Shown here: positions 17,925-27,336 of the stretch, piece by piece
How the letters are laid out: every line of letters begins with the position of its first letter
How positions within the stretch are numbered: the first letter of the stretch is position 1
Origin: Flavobacteriaceae bacterium
GTDB lineage: Bacteria; Bacteroidota; Bacteroidia; Flavobacteriales; Flavobacteriaceae
Reading direction: 5' to 3'
Assembly (NCBI GenBank): GCA_018402135.1
Contig: JAGYJF010000003.1
Coordinates: forward strand, 124,001-188,000
Length of the DNA: 64,000 nt
Position numbers and translations under genes: made by a program
The notes under the pieces: model-generated
Seen by the model: the letters and a program-made list of their open reading frames with translations, nothing else
Database searches by the model: none
Told to the model about the DNA's origin: nothing

Positions 17925-20195
17925 TTATTCAATAATTATTTTTTTAGTTGCCATGCGGTTTCCTTCTACGACATTTAATAGGTAGACACCTGAATTTAGG
18001 TTGTTAACAGATATGGTTGTTTGAATTTCTCCATTGTTTTCTAACAAATCTGAAAAGAGTATTCTTCCTCTTAAATCATAGAGTTTAACAAGTATATTTT
18101 CGCCTGAGGTAGACGCTATGTCAACATTAAATGTGCCGTTATTCGGATTTGGATAAATTTTGAGATTAGATGCAAGTTCTTCGTCATTTACACTTAATTG
18201 CTCTTGAATTTGAAAGTTTCTTGTGTTGATATTAAAAAATATATTATCAACAGCCTCTACCATAATTCGACATTGTTCTGCATCCACATTAGGAAGTGCT
18301 ACGGTCTGGGTTCCATCATTTGGAGTATTGCCCGCGAGCACAATATCAAAAGTCTCTCCACCATCAATTGACAATAAAATATTCACATTTGAAGTATTAA
18401 TTCCAGATCCTGTGGTGCCTGCGACATCCCATACCACGGACTGGCTTGTACCGCCGTCGTACACTATCCCATTGGTGTTTTGAGAAGTTACTCTAAATAT
18501 ACCTCCAGCATTTCGAGTTTGTAAAGAGAGACTCCCTACCGCAAGTTGAGACCCTCTAGTATCGTTATCTCGAACGGTTATTCTGTAATTAATAGGTCTT
18601 TCAACCAATACCAATACTTCCCATTGAGAAGTAAGTCCTCCACTTGAAACCACATCAGATAAAATTGGAATATATCTAAATGAGTTGGTAGAAGGAAGGC
18701 GAGACCTAACAAGCGGTCCAGAGGCGGTTGTTAGACTCGGGACTCCAGATGGACCAAGGTCGTATTGTTCCCAAGAATATGTTAACGCTGATTCATTATC
18801 TAAATCGGTTGCAGAGGCGTCCAGCTTGTAAGGTGTTCCAATCGGAATAACATAAGACGAGCTCTCCAATTGTACTTCAGGAGCACTATTACCGGTACTG
18901 GTTATTGTAGCACATTGAGAATTTCCTTGTGTTATATTTAGCCACATGGCATCTAGACTTTTTTGATGAAAGTATAAATCAGTAGTTGTCTGCACATTTT
19001 GTGCACCACATAGTCCAGGATAAGCCATAATCGTTGATCCGCTTCCTGGCTCATAAGCAGAGGTGGGACTTATATTTGCCGTGCAACCTCCAGTGTTCCC
19101 ATTGAAAGTGTGCCTAGAACCGTATTGATGGCCCATTTCGTGCATTATTGTTGCCTCAAAATTTGCACCTTCTGGCGAAGGAGATCCTGACACACCACCG
19201 CCTTTTAAAGATTGACAAACTTGAGAAACGTATGCTACGCCTCCGCCATTAGTCGATAACATATGTCCAATATCATAATTAAACTCGCCTACACCTGAAT
19301 TTATAAATCCAGTGCTTTCATCTAAGAGGATTCCGTTATTATTTGATGTTAATGAATTATTTGTAACAGAAATTATTAGCGAATTGTTTGGAATTAAAAC
19401 CATCGTTAATGAAAGTTCGTTTTCAAAAACAGCATTAACTCTTGTCATAATGTCATTTATGGCTGCTATAACAGCAGCTCTTTTTTGCGCAGTTGAACCT
19501 TGTGAAACTCCCGCCTTGTTAATATAATATGTGGAAAAAGGTAATGTGGTTGCAACAGCTAATCTAAATGTTCTTAAATTTCCATCATCTGCATTTCTTA
19601 AAAAAACAGAACTATCAAGGTTTGTTTCATCTGCAAATCCATCAATAACATCGCAACCAAATTGTTCGGAAGTTTCTGTTAAATCACGTCTGTAAAAAAC
19701 AGAATATATTTGTTGGTTATTATTTATTTGTTCAATATACTCAGTCCCATTAACATCATTCAAGGTAATAGACTTTATCCCTTGGTTTGAAACGCTGAAT
19801 CTTACTATTTTAGAAGGATTCGAGATGCTTTTCCCTATAAATGATCCCAGCTCAGGATAGCTGTTCTGGAGTTCTTCATCTAAAACAGAGGCCATAAAAA
19901 CCTGATACTTTTCTAATTTTCCTTGGGCATTTGGAATGCTAATAACCACATTAGAGTTTAAAAGATTATCTTTTCTGTTGGGTGCGTTTTCTAAAGCATT
20001 TTTAAAAGCGTTAAGATCTAATTTGAAAAAAACTTCAGTTTTAGGTTTGTCAATTCTATTTTCCAAATCAGCAGTTGAAATGGTAGCGGCATCAACTGCC
20101 GTCCAAAAAATAGTGTTGTTTTGCGTAAATGCCTTAGAGACAAATAAAACAGAAAGCAATAGCATTCCTGTTAAAAAGGTAATCTTCTTATTCAT
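17925..20195 (-). CDS. Secreted reprolysin-like (M12B) metalloprotease with T9SS tail
   Basis: A 756-aa protein if translation starts at the ATG at 20195 (MNKKITFLTGMLLLSVLFVSKAF, a good signal peptide). A longer frame to 20240 adds 15 residues without signal character. A long propeptide precedes the catalytic domain. The zinc site HEMGHQYGSRH is followed by a Met-turn in IMAYPGLCG. An Ig-like or cadherin-like region follows (LESSSYVIPIGTPYKLDASATD and on), then a T9SS sorting domain (IYPNPNNGTFNVDI ... GVYLLNVVEGNRMATKKIIIE). The tail is closely similar to that of the neighbouring M43 protease, which lies 210 bp downstream in the same direction. Confidence 0.87.
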   Translation of the reverse strand: MNKKITFLTGMLLLSVLFVSKAFTQNNTIFWTAVDAATISTADLENRIDKPKTEVFFKLDLNAFKNALENAPNRKDNLLNSNVVISIPNAQGKLEKYQVFMASVLDEELQNSYPELGSFIGKSISNPSKIVRFSVSNQGIKSITLNDVNGTEYIEQINNNQQIYSVFYRRDLTETSEQFGCDVIDGFADETNLDSSVFLRNADDGNLRTFRLAVATTLPFSTYYINKAGVSQGSTAQKRAAVIAAINDIMTRVNAVFENELSLTMVLIPNNSLIISVTNNSLTSNNNGILLDESTGFINSGVGEFNYDIGHMLSTNGGGVAYVSQVCQSLKGGGVSGSPSPEGANFEATIMHEMGHQYGSRHTFNGNTGGCTANISPTSAYEPGSGSTIMAYPGLCGAQNVQTTTDLYFHQKSLDAMWLNITQGNSQCATITSTGNSAPEVQLESSSYVIPIGTPYKLDASATDLDNESALTYSWEQYDLGPSGVPSLTTASGPLVRSRLPSTNSFRYIPILSDVVSSGGLTSQWEVLVLVERPINYRITVRDNDTRGSQLAVGSLSLQTRNAGGIFRVTSQNTNGIVYDGGTSQSVVWDVAGTTGSGINTSNVNILLSIDGGETFDIVLAGNTPNDGTQTVALPNVDAEQCRIMVEAVDNIFFNINTRNFQIQEQLSVNDEELASNLKIYPNPNNGTFNVDIASTSGENILVKLYDLRGRILFSDLLENNGEIQTTISVNNLNSGVYLLNVVEGNRMATKKIIIE

Positions 20196-20298
20196 ATAAA
20201 AATTTTTGCTAAAGTTAAGTTCAAACCCACAATTATGCAATTAAAATGCGACTTTTGTGAGTTTTTGACAGTCTGATACGTTAAAATATAATGAAAGT

Positions 20299-20325
20299 AA
20301 AAAACCCTAAGTTTTCACTTAGGGT
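20299..20325 (-). terminator. Terminator of the pdxA-accC gene cluster
   Basis: ACCCTAAGT pairs with ACTTAGGGT around a 4-nt loop; on the minus strand it is followed by six T. It begins 5 bp after the accC stop codon. Confidence 0.88.
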
Positions 20326-20330
20326 CAAAT

Positions 20331-21683
20331 TTAATCTTCTTTAACGTCTTTTAGTTTAAAATCCTCCATAAACTTGGTGGTATAATTTCCGGCGCGATAA
20401 TTTGGGTCGTCCATCAATTGTCTATGGAAAGGGATGGTGGTTTTTATGCCTTCAATAACAAATTCATCTAAGGCCCGTTTCATTTTATTGATTGCTTCTT
20501 CTCTGGTTTGTGCGGTTGTGATGAGTTTGGCAATCATAGAATCGTAATTTGGCGGAATGCTGTAACCGGCATATACATGCGTGTCTAATCTCACACCGTG
20601 CCCCCCTGGAGCGTGCAAGGTTGTTATTTTTCCTGGTGATGGTCTGAAATCGTTAAACGGGTCTTCGGCATTAATTCGGCATTCTATTGAATGCAGGTTT
20701 GGGGTATAGTTTTTTCCTGAGATTGGAACGCCTGCTGCTACTAATATTTGTTCTCTTATCAAATCAAAATCTATCACTTGTTCTGTGATTGGATGTTCTA
20801 CTTGGATACGCGTATTCATTTCCATAAAGTAGAAATTTCGGTGTTTGTCTACCAAAAATTCTACTGTTCCTGCACCTTCGTATTTGATAAATTCTGCTGC
20901 CTTAACAGCGGCTTTACCCATTTTATCTCGAAGTTCGTCCGTCATAAAAGGCGAAGGGACTTCTTCGGTTAGTTTTTGGTGACGTCGTTGAATTGAGCAG
21001 TCTCTTTCAGATAAATGACACGCCCTTCCAGTTGAATCGCCTACAATTTGAATTTCGATATGTCTGGGCTCTTCAATAAGTTTTTCCATGTACATGGCAT
21101 CATTACCGAAAGCTGCTTTTGATTCTTGTCGTGCAGAATCCCATGCGGCTTTTAAATCCTCTGGTTTCCAAACGGCTCTCATCCCTTTTCCGCCACCACC
21201 AGCCGTAGCTTTTAGCATAACGGGGTATCCTGTTTCTTTGGCTACTTTTTGACAGTCTTCAAAATCTTCAATAATGCCGTCGCTCCCTGGTACACAGGGT
21301 ACGCCAGCGGCTTTCATAGTGGCTTTGGCGGTTGCCTTATCACCCATTTTTGCAATCATTTCTTCAGAAGCACCAATAAATTTAATACCATGCTCAGCAC
21401 AAATTTTTGAAAACTTCGCATTTTCTGAGAGAAAACCATAACCGGGATGAATGGCATCGGCATTGGTAATTTCGGCAGCGGCAATGATATTTGCCATTTT
21501 AAGATAGGATTCGCTACTTGCTGGTGGACCAATACATACAGCTTCATCGGCAAATTTAACGTGTAAGCTTTCAGCGTCGGCCGTAGAATATACCGCAACC
21601 GTTTGAATACCCATTTCTTTACATGTTCTGATAACTCGGAGTGCTATTTCACCTCTATTGGCAATTAATATTTTTTTAAACAT
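20331..21683 (-). CDS. accC: Acetyl-CoA carboxylase biotin carboxylase subunit
   Basis: A 450-aa ATP-grasp enzyme that carboxylates biotin on AccB. It begins [18 protein letters not shown], with the glycine-rich loop [11 protein letters not shown], the biotin/ATP-site [14 protein letters not shown] and the signature [17 protein letters not shown]. Length equals that of other AccC proteins, and there is no BCCP fusion. It lies 96 bp after accB, the two being the usual pair; the spacer holds only AT-rich near-repeats of AATTCCAA. Confidence 0.97.
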   Translation of the reverse strand: MFKKILIANRGEIALRVIRTCKEMGIQTVAVYSTADAESLHVKFADEAVCIGPPASSESYLKMANIIAAAEITNADAIHPGYGFLSENAKFSKICAEHGIKFIGASEEMIAKMGDKATAKATMKAAGVPCVPGSDGIIEDFEDCQKVAKETGYPVMLKATAGGGGKGMRAVWKPEDLKAAWDSARQESKAAFGNDAMYMEKLIEEPRHIEIQIVGDSTGRACHLSERDCSIQRRHQKLTEEVPSPFMTDELRDKMGKAAVKAAEFIKYEGAGTVEFLVDKHRNFYFMEMNTRIQVEHPITEQVIDFDLIREQILVAAGVPISGKNYTPNLHSIECRINAEDPFNDFRPSPGKITTLHAPGGHGVRLDTHVYAGYSIPPNYDSMIAKLITTAQTREEAINKMKRALDEFVIEGIKTTIPFHRQLMDDPNYRAGNYTTKFMEDFKLKDVKED

Positions 21684-21779
21684 AACTTTTTAAAATTAAA
21701 AATTTCAAATTCCAAGTACCAAATTCCAACCCTTGGATTTTGGGATTTGTCCGTTGGCCGGATACTTGGGAATCAATTG

Positions 21780-22265
21780 TTATGACGGATCAACTAAAAA
21801 TAATGGTTGATCAAATTCTACTGGTGAAGAATCATCAACTAAAATCTTAACGATTTTACCCGAAATTTCCGATTCAATTTCATTAAAGAGTTTCATAGCT
21901 TCGATTACGCAAAGCACATCGCCTTCTTTTATATCACTTCCAACTTCAATAAACACAGGTTTGTCGGGCGATGGTTTTCTGTAGAAGGTTCCAATAATTG
22001 GAGATTTAACTGTTATGTATTTGCTGTTTTCAGTAGCCTCAACATTTGAAGATGGTGTGCCACTCGCTGCATTGGGAGCTGGCTGCTGCTGAATTTGCGG
22101 CATGGCTTGGCTCATTGGTACGTGCTGAATCATGGTGGCGGGTTCGCCCTTATAATCGCTACCTGTTTTAATGGTGATTTTTACATCATCCATTTCTAAT
22201 CGAACTTCGTTTGCGCCAGACTTGGCTACAAATTTGATAAGATTTTGAATGTCCTTTAAATCCAT
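21780..22265 (-). CDS. accB: Biotin carboxyl carrier protein of acetyl-CoA carboxylase
   Basis: A 161-aa protein. The N-terminal helix region (MDLKDIQNLIKFVAKSGANE) is followed by a proline, glutamine and alanine-rich linker (residues 50-75) and the biotinyl domain. The biotinylated lysine is Lys125 in VIEAMKLFNE. The C-terminus ends in FDQPLFLVDPS as usual. It is 28 bp downstream of fabH and upstream of accC, so malonyl-CoA supply and initiation of fatty-acid synthesis are cotranscribed. Confidence 0.97.
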   Translation of the reverse strand: MDLKDIQNLIKFVAKSGANEVRLEMDDVKITIKTGSDYKGEPATMIQHVPMSQAMPQIQQQPAPNAASGTPSSNVEATENSKYITVKSPIIGTFYRKPSPDKPVFIEVGSDIKEGDVLCVIEAMKLFNEIESEISGKIVKILVDDSSPVEFDQPLFLVDPS

Positions 22266-22293
22266 ATATACAATTGTTTAGTTAGTTAGTTTA

Positions 22294-23286
22294 TTAGTTA
22301 TATGCCCATTTTAAATACACCGAACCCCAGGTAAACCCACCGCCAAAGGCAGCAAATATGAGGTTATCGCCTTTTTTAAATTGAGATTCAAATTCTGATA
22401 ATAGTAAAGGTAATGTTGCCGATGTGGTATTGCCGTATTTTTGAATATTTTTTAGGACTTTACTGTCTTCAAGTTTCATTCTACTCGCCGCGGCATCTAT
22501 GATACGCATATTGGCTTGGTGCGGCACGAGCCAATCTACATCTTCATTAGTTAGATTATTACGTACCAATATTTTCTCACAAACGTCGGCCATGTTTGAG
22601 ACGGCAAATTTAAATACGGTTTTCCCGTCTTGAAACACATAGTGTTGTTTATTAGTAACTGTTTCTATGCTTGGTGGTAAAATAGATCCACCTGCGTCAA
22701 TTTTTAAATGGGCTCTTCCGTTTCCGTCGCTTCGCAGGTATTCATCTTGCAAGCCTAATCCTTCTAAATTTGGCTCAAACAGTACTGCGCCAGCGCCATC
22801 ACCAAAAATGATACAGGTTGTACGGTCTTCATAATCAATAATAGAAGACATTTTATCGGCACCTATCAATAGTACTTTGTTATAGCGTCCCGACTCGATA
22901 TAGGCAGATGCCGTAGACATGCCGTATAAAAAACTTGAACAAGCTGCTTGTAAATCGTATGCAAATGCGTTTGTTGCGCCTATTTGGGTTGCCACATAAA
23001 CAGCTGTTGAGGCTACTGGCATATCAGGAGTTGCTGTAGCTACAATGACTAAGTCAATTTCAAGCGGGTTAAGGTTTTGTTTTGATATGAGCTGCTGAGC
23101 AGCTTTTATGGCAAGATAAGAAGTGCCTTCGCCAGGAATTTTTAAGATTCTTCGCTCTTTAATACCTGTGCGTGATGTGATCCACTCGTCGTTGGTATCC
23201 ACCATTGTTTCTAATACCATATTTGATAAAACAAAATCTGGCACATAGGAACCGACGGCGGTTATAGCGGCTTTAATATTACCCAT
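22294..23286 (-). CDS. fabH: 3-oxoacyl-ACP synthase III (KAS III)
   Basis: A 330-aa condensing enzyme that starts fatty-acid chains from acyl-CoA and malonyl-ACP. The triad is Cys116 in LQAACSSFLYG, His256 in WLVPHQANMRI and Asn286 in YGNTTSATLP. The last residues (FAAFGGGFTWGSVYLKW) are the typical FabH ending. It lies between rpmF and accB on the minus strand; a terminator-like hairpin after rpmF suggests that part of the transcript stops before it. Confidence 0.96.
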   Translation of the reverse strand: MGNIKAAITAVGSYVPDFVLSNMVLETMVDTNDEWITSRTGIKERRILKIPGEGTSYLAIKAAQQLISKQNLNPLEIDLVIVATATPDMPVASTAVYVATQIGATNAFAYDLQAACSSFLYGMSTASAYIESGRYNKVLLIGADKMSSIIDYEDRTTCIIFGDGAGAVLFEPNLEGLGLQDEYLRSDGNGRAHLKIDAGGSILPPSIETVTNKQHYVFQDGKTVFKFAVSNMADVCEKILVRNNLTNEDVDWLVPHQANMRIIDAAASRMKLEDSKVLKNIQKYGNTTSATLPLLLSEFESQFKKGDNLIFAAFGGGFTWGSVYLKWAYN

Positions 23287-23416
23287 TATGATTTTTTAGA
23301 TTCTCAAAATTTGGCTAAAAAAGACCAAATTCTAATAAAAAAAGGATATTTTTTATCGTTTTGGTCCAAATTCGTTGCAAAATAGGTTGTTTTTAGAAGA
23401 CTTAAAAATTAATCAT

Positions 23417-23440
23417 AAAAAAAACGCTCGTATACGAGCG
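23417..23440 (-). terminator. Terminator after rpmF
   Basis: CGCTCGTATACGAGCG is a perfect palindrome at 23425-23440, followed on the minus strand by eight T. It may allow partial read-through into fabH, about 130 bp further on. Confidence 0.8.
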
Positions 23441-23463
23441 CTTTATGTATGCGTGCATAATAA

Positions 23464-23667
23464 TTATGCTAAATTTTCTTCTTTTGTTGAATTATCAATC
23501 AACACTTGGCCTCTGTAATATAATTTACCTTCATGCCAGTGTGCTCTATGATATAAATGAGGCTCTCCGGTTGTTGGGCAAGTTGCTATTTGAGGCACTG
23601 AAGCTTTGTAATGTGTTCTTCTTTTGTCTCTTCTTGTTTTCGAGATTTTTCTCTTAGGATGTGCCAT
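23464..23667 (-). CDS. rpmF: 50S ribosomal protein L32
   Basis: A 67-aa basic protein beginning [20 protein letters not shown], the L32 signature. [15 protein letters not shown] carries only one of the zinc cysteines, consistent with a zinc-independent (C-minus) form. It starts 9 bp after the DUF177 gene, as in most bacteria where yceD-rpmF are paired. Confidence 0.96.
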   Translation of the reverse strand: MAHPKRKISKTRRDKRRTHYKASVPQIATCPTTGEPHLYHRAHWHEGKLYYRGQVLIDNSTKEENLA

Positions 23668-23676
23668 TTTTAAATA

Positions 23677-24228
23677 CTATTTATCTGTTAATAAATTTTT
23701 TAATTTGTCCCAACGAGGATCGATCTCGTCGGTATTATTTTTATTTTCTTCTTGCTTTGGACTCAGTTCTTCTAACTTCGTTAAGACCTCGCTTTTTAGG
23801 GTTCCGTCTTCTACTCCGGGATGAACGCGCTTTAAAGGAACTGATAAAATTATAAGTTCGTATATGTATTGCGCTACATTAATTTCGTATTCACCATGCG
23901 GAATAATTAGTATAGAGTCGTGTTCGTCATTTAATTCTTGTCCGAACTTTACCACCAAATCAAGGCTTCCGTCTATGGGTTGGTTGTAGGGTTCATCGGT
24001 TAAGTCACAATTGACATTCACGGTTCCTTCTATTTCGAAATGCAACTCTAAAAGCGTTGTTTTCTTTTCAAATATCAGGTTTACTTTAACGTTTACTCCG
24101 TTAAAATCTTCATAATCAAAACAATCAAAGAACGCTTTTTTAATGTCGTAATCAAAATTGTGCTTTCCTAATTTTAATCCCACAAACTGGATATCATAAT
24201 CTTTCAAAGCCTTCATACGCGCACTCAT
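23677..24228 (-). CDS. DUF177 / YceD-family protein
   Basis: A 183-aa protein of the YceD family. The strand-rich core carries one cysteine (VNVNCDLTDEPYNQPI), and the acidic C-terminal half ends in IDPRWDKLKNLL, the usual DUF177 end. In other bacteria the family is linked to 23S rRNA accumulation or ribosome biogenesis; that role is only inferred here from homology and from the rpmF neighbour. The start may instead be the ATG at 24216 (MKALKDYDI). Confidence 0.88.
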   Translation of the reverse strand: MSARMKALKDYDIQFVGLKLGKHNFDYDIKKAFFDCFDYEDFNGVNVKVNLIFEKKTTLLELHFEIEGTVNVNCDLTDEPYNQPIDGSLDLVVKFGQELNDEHDSILIIPHGEYEINVAQYIYELIILSVPLKRVHPGVEDGTLKSEVLTKLEELSPKQEENKNNTDEIDPRWDKLKNLLTDK

Positions 24229-24293
24229 TTTGAGCCTGCAAATATATAAATTTTATTTTAGAGCATCATGTTATAAACAAAAAATGTTTATAA

Positions 24294-25334
24294 CTATTTT
24301 TTTGGGGTTTTTAAGGGGTTTTTTGAGAGTTTTTCGTGTTCCGTTCTGTTTTTAAAAATCTTGAGTGCTGTGAAAATTGCCTGTTTAAATGAAGAATCGT
24401 CAGCGATATTCTTACCTGCTATTTCATAGGCTGTTCCGTGATCGGGTGAGGTTCTAACTTTATTCAATCCAGCTGTGTAGTTAACACCTTCGCCAAAGGA
24501 AATGGTTTTAAAAGGAATAAGCCCTTGATCGTGATAGGTTGCCACTACGGCATCGAAATTTTTATAATTATTAGAGCCAAAAAAGCTGTCGGCAGCGTAT
24601 GGGCCATACACTAACATTCCTTTTTCTTGAAATTTATGAAGCACTGGTCTTAGCAAATTATCATCTTCATTGCCAATAACACCATTATCGCCAGCGTGTG
24701 GGTTGATCCCCAAAACGGCAATTTTGGGTCGACTTGTTTTAAAGTCTTTGATAAGAGAGTTATAAATGATATTTATTTTTTCTTCAATCAGTTCAACGGT
24801 AATTGCTGAACTTACATCCTTAACAGGCACATGGTCTGTTAACAATCCTACTTTAAGGTTATCGGTTACCATAAACATCAGGCTTTTCCCATTCAGTTCT
24901 TTCGCGATATAGTCGGTATGACCAGGAAACTTGAAGGATTCTGACTGGATATTGTGCTTATTGATTGGTGCGGTAACCAACACGTCTATCTCATCGTTTT
25001 TTAGTGCTGCCACGGCTCTTTCCAGCGATTTGATGGCATACCCACCAATGGTTTTGCTTTCCTCTCCAAAATTAATTTCTACTTGCTCTTTCCAAACATT
25101 GTACACATTAACCCGGCTATCAATAATTTGATTGAAATGGTCTACTCCGTGAAAATTAATATCACTTTGGAGGTGGTTTTTAAAAAATGACATGGTTTTA
25201 ATAGAAGCAAAAATAACTGGCGTATAAAAATCCATCATACGCTTGTCTTCAAGGGCTTTTATAATGATTTCAGGACCAATGCCGTTAAGGTCGCCTATTG
25301 AAATTCCGACGCGTATTTTATGTTCTTTTCTCAT
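24294..25334 (-). CDS. pdxA: 4-hydroxythreonine-4-phosphate dehydrogenase
   Basis: A 346-aa enzyme of the DXP-dependent vitamin B6 pathway. It opens with KIRVGISIGDLNGIGPEIIIKAL. Metal ligands lie in FPGHTDYIA, NPHAGDNG and YHDQGLIPFK, and TSPDHGTAYEIAG is the C-terminal motif. The start at 25334 (MRKEHKIRVG) is preferred; a longer frame to 25382 would run through the divergent promoter region. It heads the minus-strand cluster running to accC. Confidence 0.93.
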   Translation of the reverse strand: MRKEHKIRVGISIGDLNGIGPEIIIKALEDKRMMDFYTPVIFASIKTMSFFKNHLQSDINFHGVDHFNQIIDSRVNVYNVWKEQVEINFGEESKTIGGYAIKSLERAVAALKNDEIDVLVTAPINKHNIQSESFKFPGHTDYIAKELNGKSLMFMVTDNLKVGLLTDHVPVKDVSSAITVELIEEKINIIYNSLIKDFKTSRPKIAVLGINPHAGDNGVIGNEDDNLLRPVLHKFQEKGMLVYGPYAADSFFGSNNYKNFDAVVATYHDQGLIPFKTISFGEGVNYTAGLNKVRTSPDHGTAYEIAGKNIADDSSFKQAIFTALKIFKNRTEHEKLSKNPLKTPKK

Positions 25335-25355
25335 TAAATTACTGTGATTTGTACG

Positions 25356-25363
25356 TATTTTTG
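25356..25363 (+). promoter_or_regulatory. -7 promoter element for ribE
   Basis: TATTTTTG fits TAnnTTTG, 31 bp before the ribE ATG. Confidence 0.55.
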
Positions 25364-25369
25364 CAATTA

Positions 25370-25377
25370 CAAATTTA
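25370..25377 (-). promoter_or_regulatory. -7 promoter element for pdxA
   Basis: On the minus strand TAAATTTG fits TAnnTTTG, 35 bp before the pdxA ATG at 25334. It lies back to back with the ribE promoter, so the two divergent units share about 60 bp of control DNA. Confidence 0.5.
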
Positions 25378-25394
25378 ACCAAATTATATTACAA

Positions 25395-25982
25395 ATGTTT
25401 ACTGGAATAATTGAACAACTAGGCGTCGTTTCTAATTTAGAAAAAGAAGGCGGGAATTTGCATATTACTGTAAATAGCCCTTTAGCATCTGAATTAAAAA
25501 TAGATCAAAGTTTGGCGCATAATGGTGTTTGTTTAACAGTGGTTTCTAAAACTGACAGCAGCTATGTTGTAACAGCTATCGATGAAACACTTCAAAAGAG
25601 CAATATTGGTCGTTTAAAAATTAATGATTTGATCAATTTGGAGCGGGCCATGAAAATTGGTGACCGACTTGACGGTCATATTGTACAAGGACATGTTGAT
25701 CAAACAGCTGTTTGCACTAAGGTCGAAGATTTAAATGGCAGTTGGAAATACACCTTTACTTATGACGCTACTCCTAAAAACATCACCATAGAAAAAGGTT
25801 CTATTACCGTGAATGGGGTAAGTTTAACCGTTGTAGACTCTGGTGTTAACAGCTTTAGCGTGGCTATAATTCCTTATACTTTTGAGCATACCAATTTTAA
25901 AACTTTTAAAGAAGGCACTGTGGTTAATTTGGAATTTGATATGATTGGAAAGTATATTCAAAAGCTTAGTACACTCAACTAA
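25395..25982 (+). CDS. ribE: Riboflavin synthase, alpha chain
   Basis: A 195-aa enzyme that converts two 6,7-dimethyl-8-ribityllumazine molecules to riboflavin. It begins MFTGIIEQLG and consists of two related beta-barrel halves, with HNGVCLTV in the first and VNGVSLTV in the second, plus GHIVQGHVD and IPYTFEHTNF. The ATG at 25395 is the true start because the upstream frame crosses the promoter. No FMN riboswitch is visible in the short leader. Confidence 0.96.
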   Translation: MFTGIIEQLGVVSNLEKEGGNLHITVNSPLASELKIDQSLAHNGVCLTVVSKTDSSYVVTAIDETLQKSNIGRLKINDLINLERAMKIGDRLDGHIVQGHVDQTAVCTKVEDLNGSWKYTFTYDATPKNITIEKGSITVNGVSLTVVDSGVNSFSVAIIPYTFEHTNFKTFKEGTVVNLEFDMIGKYIQKLSTLN

Positions 25983-26007
25983 GACATTTTTTGGATTTTG
26001 CTTTTTC

Positions 26008-26187
26008 TTAAAAGTATACACCTATTAACATTGCAACTATTATCATAACAGGGATATAGTCGTCAATTGGCAAACCTGGTGGTGGTGGTGGTACCGGCGG
26101 TGGCGGTGTGGCTTGTGCCAATAGTGACACCACTGGGTATAAACACAGTAGAAGCGAGACAGTTATTTTTTTATGATGTAATCTCAT
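26008..26187 (-). CDS. Small proline-rich secreted/membrane protein (59 aa)
   Basis: A short frame read directly from the minus strand. Residues 1-25 are a signal peptide (MRLHHKKITVSLLLCLYPVV then SLLAQ). Residues 27-37 are ATPPPPVPPPPPG-like, then LPIDDY, and the last 14 residues are a hydrophobic helix ending at GVYF. Flavobacteriaceae genomes carry many small proteins of this signal-polyproline-helix design; none has a known function that I can name. It is convergent with ribE, with 25 bp between the stops. Confidence 0.75.
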   Translation of the reverse strand: MRLHHKKITVSLLLCLYPVVSLLAQATPPPPVPPPPPGLPIDDYIPVMIIVAMLIGVYF

Positions 26188-26600
26188 CTGTTTTGGGAGC
26201 GTAAATGTATTAAAAAAAGCGCATTATCAAAATTATTTATAACATTTGTCTCCACAAAAAGCATTTATTGTCGATTAACGGCGTTTTTTGTTAACATTTA
26301 GAGGGATTACTTTGTGTATTTTCAATAACAATTAAAATACTGTCAGCAAATATATACTTTTATAAGCGATGCCAAAATATAATTTAGTTTAATTAATAGT
26401 TAACAACGATTAGATGCATAAATTATTATAATACAGGTTGTAACACGGGGTATTTCTTCTAAATATTCTTGATTTGTGGTGCTGTTTTAGATTCTAACCA
26501 TTAACAACCATACTTCAAAATTTCATATTTATTCTTATTTATACAAAAATTAAGTGGGATTGGTTTTAACCTGACGAACCACTCTTAACGATAGCTGCCA

Positions 26601-26638
26601 AAGGCTTGCCATAGGTAAAGCATAAGGCTTCCATAGGT
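26601..26638. repeat. Two-copy direct repeat, about 23-bp period
   Basis: AAGGCTTGCCATAGGT at 26601-26616 recurs as AAGGCTTCCATAGGT at 26624-26638 (one base missing). It directly precedes the 11-bp array. Confidence 0.75.
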
Positions 26639-26643
26639 TTAAT

Positions 26644-26687
26644 ACGCTATACTTACGCTATATATACGTTATACCTACGCTATACTT
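26644..26687. repeat. Four tandem copies of an 11-bp unit
   Basis: ACGCTATACTT, ACGCTATATAT, ACGTTATACCT, ACGCTATACTT in uninterrupted succession. The first and last copies are identical. One unit is close to one helical turn. Confidence 0.85.
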
Positions 26688-26974
26688 ATAAGTTAACTCG
26701 CTATTATTCATTTATCTAGCTTTACTATGGCACAACAAAAAAATCTTATAAAAATTAGCGACAGGCTAAGCAATATAAAGGTTTATATGTTTGGCAATAA
26801 GTATTTTGTGAGGAATGCTCTGTGATTGGTTAAGATTGGTATCGACAAAAGGTCATGGTGCGCAAGGTAAAACTTAAAGATAAATGATTCATTAAAAAAT
26901 GAGACTCTTACAAATGAATAAATGAAATTCTTGATTCTTTCTTACAAATTATCTAAATCTGTCACTGTGCCATA

Positions 26975-26996
26975 CATTAACCATGCATTAACCATG
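26975..26996. repeat. Perfect tandem duplication of CATTAACCATG
   Basis: Two abutting identical 11-bp units, the same period as the array 300 bp upstream but with a different sequence. Confidence 0.8.
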
Positions 26997-27170
26997 CCTT
27001 TGGTGGGGATTTGATGGGCTTTACCTGTATATAAAATTACCCATATATTGAATAAATTGACTGACCCTTATTATGGCCTCTAGGTTTGGACGGCGAATGT
27101 TATTGTTTTTATGGGACAGGTCGAGTCGAGTCCGTATGGTATAATTACAAGATGCCATAATATTCCACAA

Positions 27171-27190
27171 TTTTACGGAATCCCGTAAAA
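27171..27190. repeat. 20-bp palindromic element, left copy
   Basis: TTTTACGGAATCCCGTAAAA: 8-bp arms around a 4-bp centre. Its exact reverse complement occurs at 35894-35913, on the other side of the R-M/DUF4062 genes. Confidence 0.8.
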
Positions 27191-27336
27191 TATACTCATT
27201 TCCAACACCTATATTTGTTTGGAACATTTATTTAAAATAGGGTATATTTGATGAATCCCTTTAAAATTTATTCCAAACGTGGTATTCCGCAGCAATATGG
27301 ATTTATATTTTTTTATTTGAAGGTTAATCATTGTCT

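Larger units (their letters stand above)
26188..27336. other. Gene-free, repeat-bearing 1.15-kb region at the left edge of the defence island
   Basis: No convincing gene in either direction. The region holds a 23-bp-period direct repeat, a four-copy 11-bp tandem array, an 11-bp perfect duplication and a 20-bp palindrome, each listed separately. It probably also carries the promoter of hsdR, which I could not locate. Confidence 0.6.

Noticed and set aside
25344..25394. Upstream extension of ribE
   Set aside because: It crosses the -7 promoter element, and riboflavin synthases start at MFTG.
26940..27200. Duplicate of the tRNA 3' end as a left attachment site
   Set aside because: I looked for the tRNA 3' sequence (GTGGGACCAC) around the left island border and found no match beyond GGGAC.
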